Shown here piece by piece: positions 1 through 11,810 of a stretch of DNA of 64,000 bases; position 1 is the first letter of the stretch; each line of letters begins with the position of its first letter. The position numbers and the translations under genes are program-made. Location: NCBI GenBank assembly GCA_000149265.1, contig CH002795.1, positions 53,259 through 117,258 of the forward strand, in the 5' to 3' direction. The stretch comes from Ciona savignyi. Its lineage: Eukaryota; Chordata; Ascidiacea; Phlebobranchia; Cionidae. The notes under the pieces are model-generated. The model was not told where the DNA came from. It saw only the letters and a list, made by a program, of their open reading frames with translations, and searched no databases.

Positions 1-164
1 TAACATTATGGCCCGTTTCGCCTAAACGTAATGGAATCCAGCTAACATTGCTGTTTAAAATATAAGTTAGTAGAAAGTTAACATAGGATATAAGTTCGAT
101 TAGATTTGGTTAGTACGTGCTAAGGCCTATATGGTTCCAATGTTACTCTTTTACATTCTACCAG

Positions 165-3100
165 CATCCTCTTATAACGGACGCGTTACCGGATCGTATA
201 TTGAACGGGGCTGTTACTATGAAGCCGAATCTGCAGCGATTTAAGGAGAACTCAGTGGTTTTTGTTGATGGAACAGAAGAAAAAGTGGACGTGTGGTCTT
301 TGCAACTGGGTATGTCTTCAGTTTCCCGTTTCTCAAGGACTCGCTGATAAACGTGAGTAGATGTGTCAAGAATATGTTTATAACCAAACACAAAACGTTC
401 GGTCGGACAGGATCGGACAAACAATAGGCTTATTCATTTTCGTGATTTTCACGAGAATTTAACATAAATAATTTTGATTTGGCTTGAGATGAACATAATC
501 AATTTCGTCTGCTGTGGTAGTTAAAAATCTGCTTGTAATGTACACATTGCAAAAGTGCCCATATTCCGTCATATGTGAAATGTTTACCCTAAATAAGCAA
601 TGTTATATGCTAACTGTATGCACGAATTTACCCGACTGCCGTCTGTATATAGTTCAGTCGCAAAATTAGGAATACGCAGTTAAGTCATTATTTTTAAATC
701 CGTTGTATCGCAAGCTTCGGGACAAGACGTCATCAGACGTGTACAAGGGCATGTGGCCGTTATCTCAGAAGCACAACACTCTTGCTCTCATCGGCCATGT
801 ACAGGCGCTTGCGACTGTTAACCCGTTGGCCGAAATGCAGTCCAGATGGGCAACGAGGATTTTCCGAGGTTTGTTGTGTGGCCACAGTATAAGTTTTTGT
901 ACTATTACGTCAATAAATTTGTGGACATTAACCTATATTCCCCCTAAATAAGACTACTACAAAACTCATGATTTTACGAATCATGCGCAATAGTTGTCAT
1001 TTCGAAAAACGTAATATCTCCACACATACACTGTTGATTTAAAATAGGCAGCATAGTACCCATCATGGGTTCAAAACTTAGTCCGGTGAAAAATAATAAT
1101 AAAAACACCATGGCGCCAAAGATCATACCATGGTGCCAAAGACGATACACCATGGTACCAAAGATTATAAACCGTGGTGCCAAAGATCATAAAAATAATA
1201 GTAAAACAAGATCGTGTTGCCAAGGATCATATATTGCCAAGGATCATATGTTGCCAAGGATCATATGTTGCCAAGGATCATATGTTGCCAAGGATCATAT
1301 GTTGCCAAGGATCATATGTTGCCAAGGATCATATGTTGCCAAGGATCATATGTTGCCAAGGATCATACATACAAACCTGCTTACTTGCTACACCGACAGA
1401 ACGCGACGGAGCGTGAAACCCACAAATTTTCAAACGACTAGAATATATAGAGTTTGCTTTATATTTTGCGTACCATTATCTAGAAGTCTAATATGCTTAG
1501 AATAATTTGGTGAGTTCTCTGAAAATAAACAACATTAGAATAAAATCCATGTTTAAAGCATTGCAAGAAATATATATATTTTATTTTTACGTACCATTGA
1601 ATAATTTTATACAAAGATTTTTCGCCATAATATGCTCAGTAACCGGATACCCTTTCTAAAACCGAAAATAAAACCCATATTCAAATCATGAATAATAATA
1701 TATAACCTAACAAAATATATATACCATTATTGCGCACAATGAATAAAGTTTGGACGATTTAACATTTTTTATTGTTTAGGTTTATCAAAGTTGCCGACGA
1801 ATGAAGTGATGAAACAAACAGTGACAGACCATGCAAATCTGATGAAGAAAAATTACTACACAAGTCAGCGGCACACAATGAGGTTAGGAACAAATCGTAT
1901 ATTGTCTGTATACGGTGCTACCATGTCTGGAAAATAAGCTTTAATTTTGTTAGTTAGTCTGTGGTGTTTTGTTTTGCGCCGTGGGTGGGCAATATACTTG
2001 TTTGCGGCGCAGAGAAATGACAATTTATATCAAGATAGATCATCGTTGGATATTTCAGGTTGAACACATACCATATATGGATTTCCTGGCAACACAAATC
2101 GGTTGCAAACCAAATCTTTTGCGACTCTTCTTGACTGATTTTCCATTGGCAAAAAAGGTAAATATGTTGTAGGGAGCCGTTTGCCTATTGTGCTAGATTG
2201 ATCCTTGTAGGCCTCACGTAAGCCGGTTACAACACCTGATGCGATCTGCGATTCCCTACGCGCTGTCTAGACTTTCAGAGGTGCGCTAATTAATTGAGGT
2301 TTTCCGCGTAAACGTCTTCTACTTGACCACCGTCTTCTGTGGTTCGTCGATCAAAGCTTAAGTAGTTTGACAACATTAATTGTATTAAGAAATTGAGGCG
2401 ATTAACGTGGTACCAGTTACGAGTTAAATTGTTAGATCTTTCAACGACATAGATTCCAGATAAATTCTCAGTAATCGTCATATACAAGATGTTTCTTAAT
2501 GCGTTAGGAGCTTCCCTCCCTTTTCCAAGACAAAGTGAAATAAACTAATATAGCTAAAGTACTCAACAGCTGTGGTAATAATCGTAAACCTAGTAATAAT
2601 AGTTTAGCGGTAACGCAAAGTCAGCGAAAATGCCGGATGGGATCATAAATCTTATGTAAAGGTCGCTACAATGTGTTATATCAAGCATATTTGAATTTAG
2701 CCAACACGTGTTTTTTTGCTAAAAATAGAAACCCAGCTTTTTAACACCAGAATTTCAAAAACATCTTTTTACTGCACGCTATTTGTTTCTGGTTTTCCTG
2801 GCTGTCTAATCACCTTGCTGTATCTAGTTATTGTTGTCGCATCCAATAATTCATGGGTCTATGCTTTACTGCACCAAACTTGTTATCCAATTCTGTTAAA
2901 TGTATTATTTCCACATGCAGTTCTGGGCCATGTTAATGAACATTTTATAAAATTGTACCGCCCCCTCACCAAGTTACCAGTTTGTTTATACTTTTTGCTT
3001 GTTAGAACTCTTTGGCATATGCACTACCAAAGTAAACCTCTTATCCAAATTTAATTAAACTCTAGATCCGTGTAGGCTACATGTTTAACATATTAACGAA

Positions 3101-3948
3101 CATTATTAACATTTAAGAGCTAACTAAACTATTAGAATTTGGGGTTGGGATTTTTGGTGATTCCCATACTTTACCCACCAAAGTTTAGGTATAACCGTAT
3201 CTAGACTATGTTGCTAACCATTCGAAAAGTACCTTTCAGTTTGGAAAATCGCCAATTTGCCATTTCAATTCTCAAGGTTATGGTAAATATCCTGAGGATA
3301 TATACTCACTTGAACTGTTGCGGTTCGAGGTAGAAAACATATCCAAAAGATTTATTATAATTTGACAGTTCCTGTTAAAACCAATGTCAATCATACCCCC
3401 CACTATGAATTTGTTTTGCGTCGTGTGTAGAAATATCCTGAGGCTACTATGCAACATTAGGATTTGTGTTTACCCACTATTTCTGAACGTTGCAACCCAA
3501 TTGCACAACTCTGTCAAAAAAATGGTTTTCGAAACGTGGAAAAAACTTAATTTATATTTTTCGCAAGGTATCCAAAGTAACTATATATGTGTCTTTGTAT
3601 GTGAGGTGGGAACTACGAAATGTTAAAATAGAGCACTGTATTAGTCTTGTGAGTAACACGTTCCATCTTGCGGTTATAAAATTGTTTCTAAAAAGTCATG
3701 TTATGTTAGAAGACAAAATCCATTTTCAGATGTTTTACGAGTTCTGCACTGGCTACCAATACCGACTGGTTGGTCCAGGGAAGTGGGCCGGTGCAAGAGA
3801 GGCGATTATGACCCAACGCGAACGGATGCTTTATCCCCTAAAGTGTTTACCGCAAAACCAGCAATCGAAGAAGGGGGGCGTATTCAGCTATCTATTTGTT
3901 GCTGCAATCGCTGTACTTGTGTACTATTTTATTAGTAACTTCTATTAG
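165..3948 (+). CDS. Flavin-containing monooxygenase, C-terminal half (partial at window edge)
   Basis: Predicted exons are 165-352, 685-868, 1780-1882, 2059-2157 and 3730-3948. FMOs use FAD and NADPH to oxygenate soft nucleophiles, usually at the ER membrane. Visible family landmarks: a VFVDGTEEKVDV segment followed in a shifted frame by an ATGY-type motif and FPFLKDSL; LALIGHVQAL; QSRWATRIFRG; SQRHTM; and YQYRLVGPGKWAGARE near the end. The last exon closes with a hydrophobic stretch ending FISNFY, matching the C-terminal membrane anchor of FMOs. The FAD- and NADPH-binding Rossmann halves lie left of the window. Two oddities: a one-base frame slip near 290-295 in the first visible exon, and exons 3 and 4 whose phases fail to join by one base (1882 to 2059). 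These may be assembly errors or pseudogene damage. Family assignment is firm; intactness is not. I cannot say which FMO paralogue this is. Confidence 0.88.
1107..1370. repeat. Minisatellite in FMO intron (17-bp unit)
   Basis: About nine near-perfect copies of ttgccaaggatcatatg run from 1217 to about 1368. They are preceded (1107-1195) by four or five older, looser units of about 20-23 bp built on ccatggtgccaaagat. The two halves share the tgccaa.gatcat core, so the perfect array probably expanded from the older one. It lies in the intron between FMO exons ending at 868 and starting at 1780. Apparent ORFs across it are artefacts of the repeat. Confidence 0.92.
2158..3729 (+). other. Last intron of the FMO gene
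   Basis: This is 1.57 kb between a gtaaat donor and a tttcag acceptor. It is AT-rich, with no convincing coding exon, repeat or RNA gene. ORFs inside it (for example 2716-3054) lack codon-use or family signals. Confidence 0.6.
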
Positions 3949-4762
3949 CTGATCGACAAGCTAACATATCGTGCATGCTCAAAAAACTTATATTGTTGTA
4001 GCCTTATAAATAAGCATATGCAAAAACATCAAAAATTGCAATATTCGTAAAACTATCCAGTGTTAAGATACTAGTCCCATTTTCATAAGTGATTATATAA
4101 AGAAACCTGGTGGAGCATAAGACTAGCTTGCTTAATATAGATTAGATATACGTTCCAATATTGATTTTGCATGTTCCAACTACATTCCAATTCTTCTTGT
4201 ATATTTTAATTATATCATTATAGCTGACAAGGCGCTTGCTAATATATACTGTTTCTTGTTACAATCAGCCAATTTAAATACAATTTGCCAAGTGTGTAAC
4301 GAACGATCAGATCAGCTTTATAGTCTTAAACAGGGATGGAACACACACATACGCAACGCTTCTTTTGTATTACGTTCAAATATTAGGAAAGAATTATTAA
4401 TAACTGTTCTGTGTATCACCCTGAACAACCTACGTCTAATATTTAAATAAAATATGTGGGTTATGGAACAAAACTCAATGTGCTTGTTGATATTTTACGA
4501 AATTTAATACAGGGTTAGGTTTGTTAGCATAAAATACACATTAAGGTACGATTTATATTAAGCAACATTAATCTTTTTCACAATACGATTTTTGGGAAAA
4601 ATTATTCTGTTAATTTGATGTAGATGTAAAAAATATACGCCATGTGGATCGAAAATGTGTATGTCAACATAGCTTTAAGTGAATCGTTGATACTTCACTC
4701 AGCAGTCACACAACTATCTTGTGATTGTTTACAATTTCCAATGCGAACAACATATTCGTAGA
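3949..4762. other. Convergent intergenic spacer
   Basis: About 0.8 kb lie between the ends of the FMO gene (+) and the LamG-like gene (-). It would hold both 3' UTRs. An AATAAA is present near 4445 on the plus strand. Nothing else is recognisable. Confidence 0.5.
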
Positions 4763-7675
4763 TCACATTTCATCGTTGCCATGTTGTTCTGACACCACAC
4801 TAGTATTTGTTTCGTCGTAGCTGATTGCAAAGAAACCTCGGTTTTCATTCTTGCTCTTGCGATAAAGAAGAAACACAACGGTGAAAATGATCAGCAAGAC
4901 AACACCACATCCAGCAATGATTGCATAACGGAGGCCATTTCCTGGCAAAATAAGGTTTAAACTACATAGCTATGGATCAAGGTGTAAGTATACGAATATA
5001 GTTTTTTTAATAAGTCGAATAATATGGCTGGCATGTGTGTTATACGATTGACTTCCATACAAAAACAAGGAACCATTGTGTTGCCGAATGGTTAATTGGG
5101 CCGGTTTATAAAAGGCTTGACATTTAAAAAAACCCATTACAGAGCACTCAATCACCTTAACACTTTGGCTTATAAAAGGTATATATTAAATAAAATGGAA
5201 AAATGGAAAAATTATATGATTGACTGGATCTAACAATATTCCTTTAAAAATGCTGCATGAGTTGGTAAACATTATACCTGCATACGGATAAACAGTAGTT
5301 GCTACTCCAAGCAGGGTCGAGCTCTCGTTCGATGTAGTTGCTACAGATGAGTATTTGGTAGTTTGGGTCGTTGTCGTGTCTACAAATGTCGTGTCTGCAA
5401 ATGTCGTATCTGCAAATGTCGAATCTGCAAATGTCGAATCTGGAAATAAAAGGTATATTTTTATATCTAGCTGCTTACTCAAAGGCCAGCTCTTAATCTT
5501 TACATATATATAAAGTATATAGGCAATTATATAAAAAAGCCGGTTCTAATGACATATGATTGCGTGATTTGTCCCTGTACTACGTGCTGAAAGGTATAAC
5601 AATAACAATAATAAACAAAACAATATAATTATTAATAGATCAACCCAAAAAATGGAAAGTGGACAATTCAATATTAAATGGGACAATAAAAAAACAGTCT
5701 ATAAGTAAATTTAATATTGAACGGTAAAACAGAAATGGTTAATAACACTAAAGCCAATTATCAATTAGGGGGCAGATTGAATCAACTTGGCTATAGCTTT
5801 GCAAGCACACAATCTCTCGTGGTTGGTCAGACAATGGCAAACTGCATTAAAACTCTGGTTTTGTATGTAGCCTATATACTTAAAAAGAAATCCCTTTAGC
5901 GTGATGGATTTCGCGATTTATAAAAAAAACACCATTTAGGAACCTGGCTTGATTGTTGGAAATGTAACAGCGCCCATGGATTTCAGGATATCTTCATTCG
6001 ACAAAGTTTTATACCAGAACTTAACTTCATCCAACGTGAGCCCGATTACACGGAACAGCCCTCCAAACCTCATTGTCGGAATAACTGTTTTGGTGTTCGT
6101 CATCATTGTTTGACTGCTGACTGTACCCGCCCCAGATCCGTTCACGTACATCTGAAGACATTCTTACTGATTTAAAATAAGAGATGTTAATGCTTTTTAC
6201 CTTGATGCCGGCAGTTATGTTCCATGTCACTGCGAGATGCACCCATCTGTTCAGACCCACCGCCGAAAAGGCTGTTTTAGCCGTGTATTCTTTGCCTGGA
6301 AATTTTAACTTTTAAACTGCAGGTTTTCTTTTGAGTCATTTCAACGGATTTTTAAAAGGGTTGCTCAGTTTTGGTCAGCTACGTTATAATATACATGCAA
6401 GGTACCTGTTGCCGGACGAATTGACGATTGTATTTCACTTGCAGATGCTGATATTGTAACTCCGGCAAACGTATCACTACAGTATAAGGAGGTGGATAGA
6501 AAACATGAGATGAATGACGTGGGAACGTTTAACTTCGCCCACAGTGAAAAGCTCAAGCCGTCTGTAAAATATAACTCTTAGGAGTCATTTAACATAAATA
6601 CCGCTTTGTTGTGAATAAGATTAGATTTAAACGTAAGACCGAGAATTATATTCTAAAGGGGTTGTTGATGCCAAAATACAAAGACTTAAGTTTACGAAAT
6701 TGGTAAAAATAAAGAAGGCAAAAGCAAGATATTGTTATTCGTATCACACAAAATGTTGAGGACGTGTTAAACAAGTTTTCGGTGACCTGAAATGACCAAC
6801 CATTAATAAACGCACTGTTGCCTTCATGATACAAAAATATAAATTATTCCACGATACCTTTACAATGTGCTGGGTTTACGAAACAGTCAGATGTCATCCT
6901 GGTGATGTTAGGAAAGTCAATTCCTCCGTGAAGGGTTATTGCGTTTCCAAGCAACCCAGCCGTTTCAACTGTGCATGAACAAAACTAATCAGCATTTGTG
7001 TCTTTGAATGGTCGCGAATAATTTTTATACAGCATGCCACTCATATACAGTAATTTAACAAGCCAGTTTCGGTATGATTTTAAAAACGTTACTTCGTTTC
7101 CATTAAACAAATAAAAATACTATAAATTAGATTTTACAGTAACGAAACTAAAGGTGGAAAATACCTGAATAGTTTGTCTCCGCGATGCCAGTAAAAACCG
7201 CCCCATCCCCGATCTGCGGGAGTACTTTCGCACGTCCACTATCATCGTAAACTATCTTGTCCATTGACCAGTACACATCCGGCGTAACAGCTTAAACAAT
7301 AAGCAATTTTAGTTAAATTAGTGTACGTTTCTAAAGTGTTACCGATCAGGCTTTTGACACCAATGTCCCAGTTGGTCGTAATATACAGGGGGCGACTGTA
7401 CATCTTGGTAGTATTCTAGTTATGTTATATTAGGTTTAGTTTATTACTTTTTGACCCAACATTACAAAACAAATTAAACAAATCACTGCACAGGAACAGG
7501 AAAAGACGGCAAAATGAACAGCCGTTAAAACACGTAATTAAAAAAAACGATATTAATAAATTACTTTCTCTACATTTAGGAAATATTGGTTAGATAATTA
7601 AAAATACGCCACCAATTTACCATTTGAATTTTGAGCAGTCACGAAAAGCGATAGTAATACAACAGCAATATACAT
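4763..7675 (-). CDS. Type I membrane protein with laminin-G-like jellyroll, Thr/Ser stalk and TM helix
   Basis: Eight exons with matching phases: 7621-7675, 7165-7290, 6858-6968, 6406-6561, 6201-6295, 5944-6151, 5278-5439 and 4763-4941, giving about 363 residues. The start codon (7675) opens a signal peptide, MYIAVVLLSLFVTA. Residues about 20-250 look like a LamG/pentraxin-type jellyroll: VYWSMDK, GNAITLHGGIDF, GLSFSLWAKL, NRWVHLAVTW, MYVNGS and LDEVKFWYKTLS are its usual strands. Exon 7 encodes a stalk with four or five DSTFA/DTTFA repeats and a Thr/Ser-rich tail. Exon 8 has a transmembrane helix (YAIIAGCGVVLLIIFTVVF), a basic stop-transfer and a tail of about 35 residues with several tyrosine/serine candidates. 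It is probably a cell-surface binding or adhesion protein. I do not recognise a named orthologue; ligand and role are unknown. Confidence 0.82.
5380..5440 (-). repeat. 15-bp coding repeat in the stalk exon
   Basis: Exon 7 of the LamG-like gene contains four tandem 15-bp units of the form gattcgacatttgca, encoding DSTFA then DTTFA/DTTFV. They make a short O-glycosylation-prone spacer. The near-identity of units at DNA level suggests recent slippage, so copy number may vary between alleles. Confidence 0.85.
7425..7615 (-). repeat. Dispersed repeat, AAACTAAACT-tailed family (copy)
   Basis: In the first intron of the LamG-like gene, taggtttagtttatt... and caggaacaggaaaagacgg with aacagccgttaaaac match copies near 36000-36190 (same orientation), 24117-24300 and 29800-29985 (opposite orientation). 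In the forward sense the family ends in aataaactaaactaaa. It is probably a SINE-like or non-autonomous element. Boundaries are approximate. Confidence 0.55.
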
Positions 7676-10600
7676 CTTGACTACAAGGTACAAACTACAA
7701 CTCTTAATCAACAGACTGCTGTACTACCAACTTAAATTGCAATATATAGCATGCAGATGACGATATACACGCCTACAATCGGATTGCACATGATGCTAAG
7801 CGGTGTGGTGCAACCTGCATGATGTAATGTGTGCAGCGAGCAAAGCACTCGCTGTGATATTATTCCAATTGTTTAATATAATTTAAGAGACTTTTTAAAA
7901 TTTGCATAGCGATTAAAGTTAGAATGTGTTGTAAAACTGGGCACCTTAAACTGGTCGCAGCGTTATAATACCCATACTATAGTTAAATAAATGATACAAA
8001 TATGACAAAATAGCCATTCTACAGCACGGTACCCTACGAATACGTATCCACAAAATTGAACAAGCCAATTTCGGTTTAATTGATTGAAAATCTTCGAAAT
8101 AGTTCTTGGAACTGAGTGGTGGATGTAATATTTCGGTTAAGTAATATATATTTGAAGGCTAAACAATTACGTACTCTTATGCATTTATTCAATGGTTGGT
8201 TAGTTCACTTTTTTATACTACTATAGTTGGAAATGTGAATAACCGTTCCACCAAACTGATATTTTTGAACTTGATGGCAATTTTTTTTACCACGGATTCC
8301 ACTGGTCGAGTTTAGGCAATTCTCGACAAATTAAGTAAATACCTGTTAGTGTGTGTTCAGATGGCACAACTTCCATTGAGGTATAACACAATATAAGTTG
8401 GTGTAGCTCTGTATTCAAGAAGAACAACTAAGCTTTATATTACGTGTGAGCGTTATATTACGTCTGTCGTTGTAATTGTAATAGGTGATATTGGTACAAC
8501 AAATTCAAGACGCATAACAACCACAAATATATACATTTAAAAGCAATTTTATTAAATCTGCCTTTGAGAGTTAGAATATGGGTTTTCGTCCACAATTGGG
8601 TTAAACTATCAAAACATTCATTAAAACGTAGAAATGGATTTTCTATAGATTTTAAATAACATATTGGGGTACACGAAAATGCGCCTTCATACTGAAACGA
8701 CTGTACTATAAGGGACATTTACAGCAAAACATTGCGCTTGGTCGCATTGATCATGTTGATGTGGGATATTAGTACGGGATACTTATACACGATGATAATG
8801 TCGGATACACAGTGATATTCAGATGCACAGAGAAGCCCAAGTAACGAGCTTTTTGAATTTATCCGCGTGTCAACATAACGGCTACTAAGGACTAACTCCT
8901 CACCAAGGTGGTTAAACTAATGGTTGGGAGAGAGTCTGGATTTTTTACGGAGCTAAGTTTCGAATCTATGTCACTAAGACCATTTTATAAGTGGAAATTG
9001 ATATATGAGTTGGTCTTTTTAATCTATCGACTTAATCATTCGGCCACAAAACCGCACAATTTTGTAACAACAGCGTGAATCCTGATCACTGCAGAGCAGC
9101 GCTACACAGCGGATGTGGGTGGATTGGTAAGCCGGTTTTAATAGCGCATAACAATTAACAATACAAGCAGCAGAATGTGACTAGAAAGAATAATTCTCAC
9201 AAATTGTATAGTATTTTTCTTTGTGAGAATGGCAGTGTCGATAACATGGGCTACATCAAACTGCACAATAAAGAGAACACCAGGGAAACTCGTATCTTTT
9301 TGATAGAACGTTAACTGTTCAAGTCTCTGTATGGTTACCTGTGGTCTGCGTGTTAGACGTGAAGGGAAACATCGTGATAACTGTTAGCATCGAACCACTC
9401 GCACACTGGATTGGAGCAATAACCTTATTACCAGTATTCATAACGATTCGTTTCGTTGTTTCGTTGCGCTTAACGGCCTTAATATTCAACTAAATAACAT
9501 CAATATCTTATTTTGGCAATTAACTCATTAGTTAAAGTAATATCTTAAACTTGTCAGTTAACTCACTAGGAAAAGTACCTGAGCATGCGACCGGGTGTTT
9601 GCCGAAACTGGAATCGTTTTACTTCAGCGGGAATCTAATATTTCAAGTTCGATGACCACTTTTGCAAGAAACACTAGCCTCCGTGATTGAAACGTTTCGC
9701 TTTGTCGGCTTGCATAATTTACGGATAACATGTGGGCAGAGTGGAATATGCTATTCAACAAGGCATTTCATGAAACTTCTATAAAAAAATTTATTCGCAT
9801 ATTACAAGGTTAGGAAGTTGTACTTGTCGGATTAACCGCACCTCGCTATACCAAGATCATAAAATAATTTTAATGCTCAAACATTGACACGATTGACATC
9901 CGATTTGGCGGGAAATCGGATCACGCAATGGCTAATGTGCTCATTAAATTATAATTTTCTGGTTTGTTGTGTGGTCAAAGTTCAACCACAATACGAAAGA
10001 TTTGGATTCGCCACACCACTATTATTACGGCGGGAAATATACATTCTCCAAAATTACGGTTGGAATTTATTAATATATCACACAGTAAATTGGTTAACGT
10101 GCACTCTGTCGCTTTCTCTTAATTTACAACTTGCGTGAAATTGATTTGCCAAACGGCAACCTTCAACAATTTCTGCTTCACTCTTCAACTGTACAAACTA
10201 TCGATAGCACCAACTTGGAAGAAGATATTTGATGATACGCTAATATATTTAGTTTCTATATGACAGCCACGACCGAGAACGTATTGCTGTACAACAAGAC
10301 TAGATACATAAACTTAGCTGTCAACTGGTCCACGTATTTCGCGTCGCGAAAAATTATTTCGCTGTTTGAAAGCATTAATATATCCCATTGTAAGATTCGT
10401 AACAAGGGCAGTCTGCTCTTGCTGACAAAGATACAACTGCACGTCTTAGATTTAAGTTACCCATTGCTGAAGTTCCAACCGGCTGGCTCCGACAACTGAT
10501 CCATCTGGAATACTGGCGTAATCGGTTAGCGCGCCGCAATTCACGCGTTTTATTGCAATAATCTATTTTTAGCTCATTAGTCTCGTTTTCCGGATTTATT

Positions 10601-11810
10601 AAATAAACCTTGTTGGATAAAATAAAATCGAAATACCGTACGTGTTACGAGAATAACACATTTGGGGAAAGTTTACCGCTTTATTACTTAAGGGTTTAAG
10701 CAGGCAATAGTGGTATAAGAAGGGGAAATAAGAATCATCCAGTTTTGGAGGTCTGTATAGTCCAATAATAAACAACAAGGTAAATCCAATAGATTGAGAA
10801 TTTATTTTCATGGCACACAGGATGTTTCGTCCTTGGGGAAAAACATTGATACAATTCCAGGGAAAATGTGAAATTCGTTATTTTAAGGCTGTCACTCCGA
10901 TAGAAACGAAGATGGAAGTTAAACATGTCGATGTCATTTCACAGGTCACTGATTTCGGTTGGTCACGGGAAGGTGGGATTAGTTGGTTCCTGGAGGAAGG
11001 GATACCTGGTTCGTTGAATGTGAATCCAAGAATTCGTTTATTGAATGCAAAGGGTAATCTGTTTACACGTTTTAGTATTTAACTGTACTATAGAGCGCGC
11101 TAGAAAACGATTGGGAATTGTCGAATTATCATGTATCGTCTCGTCGCGGGTTTCGTACGAGATGGTATGAGGAAATTATCGTCAGTTTTTGACAACTGTA
11201 AAAAGAGCAAGATCCAATTCGTTTGAATGCCGCACTCGTTGCCGATTCGTGCGAATGCATTCTGCAACATTTACGCACAACGAACCTAAATCGTTGTTTT
11301 TACTGTAGAATTGCTTTTGCACCCTTACTAAAATGTTAGCAAATCAGAATTGTAAGAACGTGCTATAGTACATTTAAGACAGGGTTATTTCTTTTTGTAT
11401 GTAGCGGTATTTTATTCGAATACTTGTTTTAGAGCTTTGTTACAGCCTGTTTACGTTATCTGACCATTTATTTTAATGGTCTTTACAACATAGCCCATAG
11501 CTCGAAATATACAAAAAATGTTATAGAAAACAGTATTTATTCCGTATATCGGCGAAGCAGGACATAGAGAACTGTAATTGTGGTGTTATTATGAACAGTT
11601 TACCTCATAATTTGATAATTAATCACACTATAGTGAGCGGGAAACGTGTAATATGATCACAAAAATTATTTTTATTAACAGTAATAAAGAAATTTTAACG
11701 AATGAACGGAAATAAATATTTCCTCTTAATCCCGTAACATATTATTGTGCATTAGTAAGGCATTTAGTATATATTTAATCATAAGAAGACGGTCTAGAAT
11801 TTTGGAAAAC
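7676..11810. other. Gene-poor spacer upstream of two divergent genes
   Basis: About 4.1 kb between the LamG-like gene start (-) and the secreted-repeat gene start (+). A TATA-like tgctatatattgc on the minus strand at about 7739-7752 could serve the LamG-like gene. A diverged tRNA-like repeat lies near 8930-9065 (gtttcgaatc and ttcggccacaaa on the plus strand). An 11-bp hairpin lies at 9192-9230. The ORFs at 9884-10138, 10260-10499 and 10810-11082 show no family signal, so I do not call genes. Confidence 0.5.

Noticed and set aside
1217-1368. Regular array considered as CRISPR
   Set aside because: Units are contiguous with no spacers and the genome is animal.
1065-1505. ORFs of 75-146 codons rich in CCQGSYVAKDHMLPRII
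   Set aside because: They are produced by the 17-bp minisatellite, which reads open in all three frames; no start context or homology.
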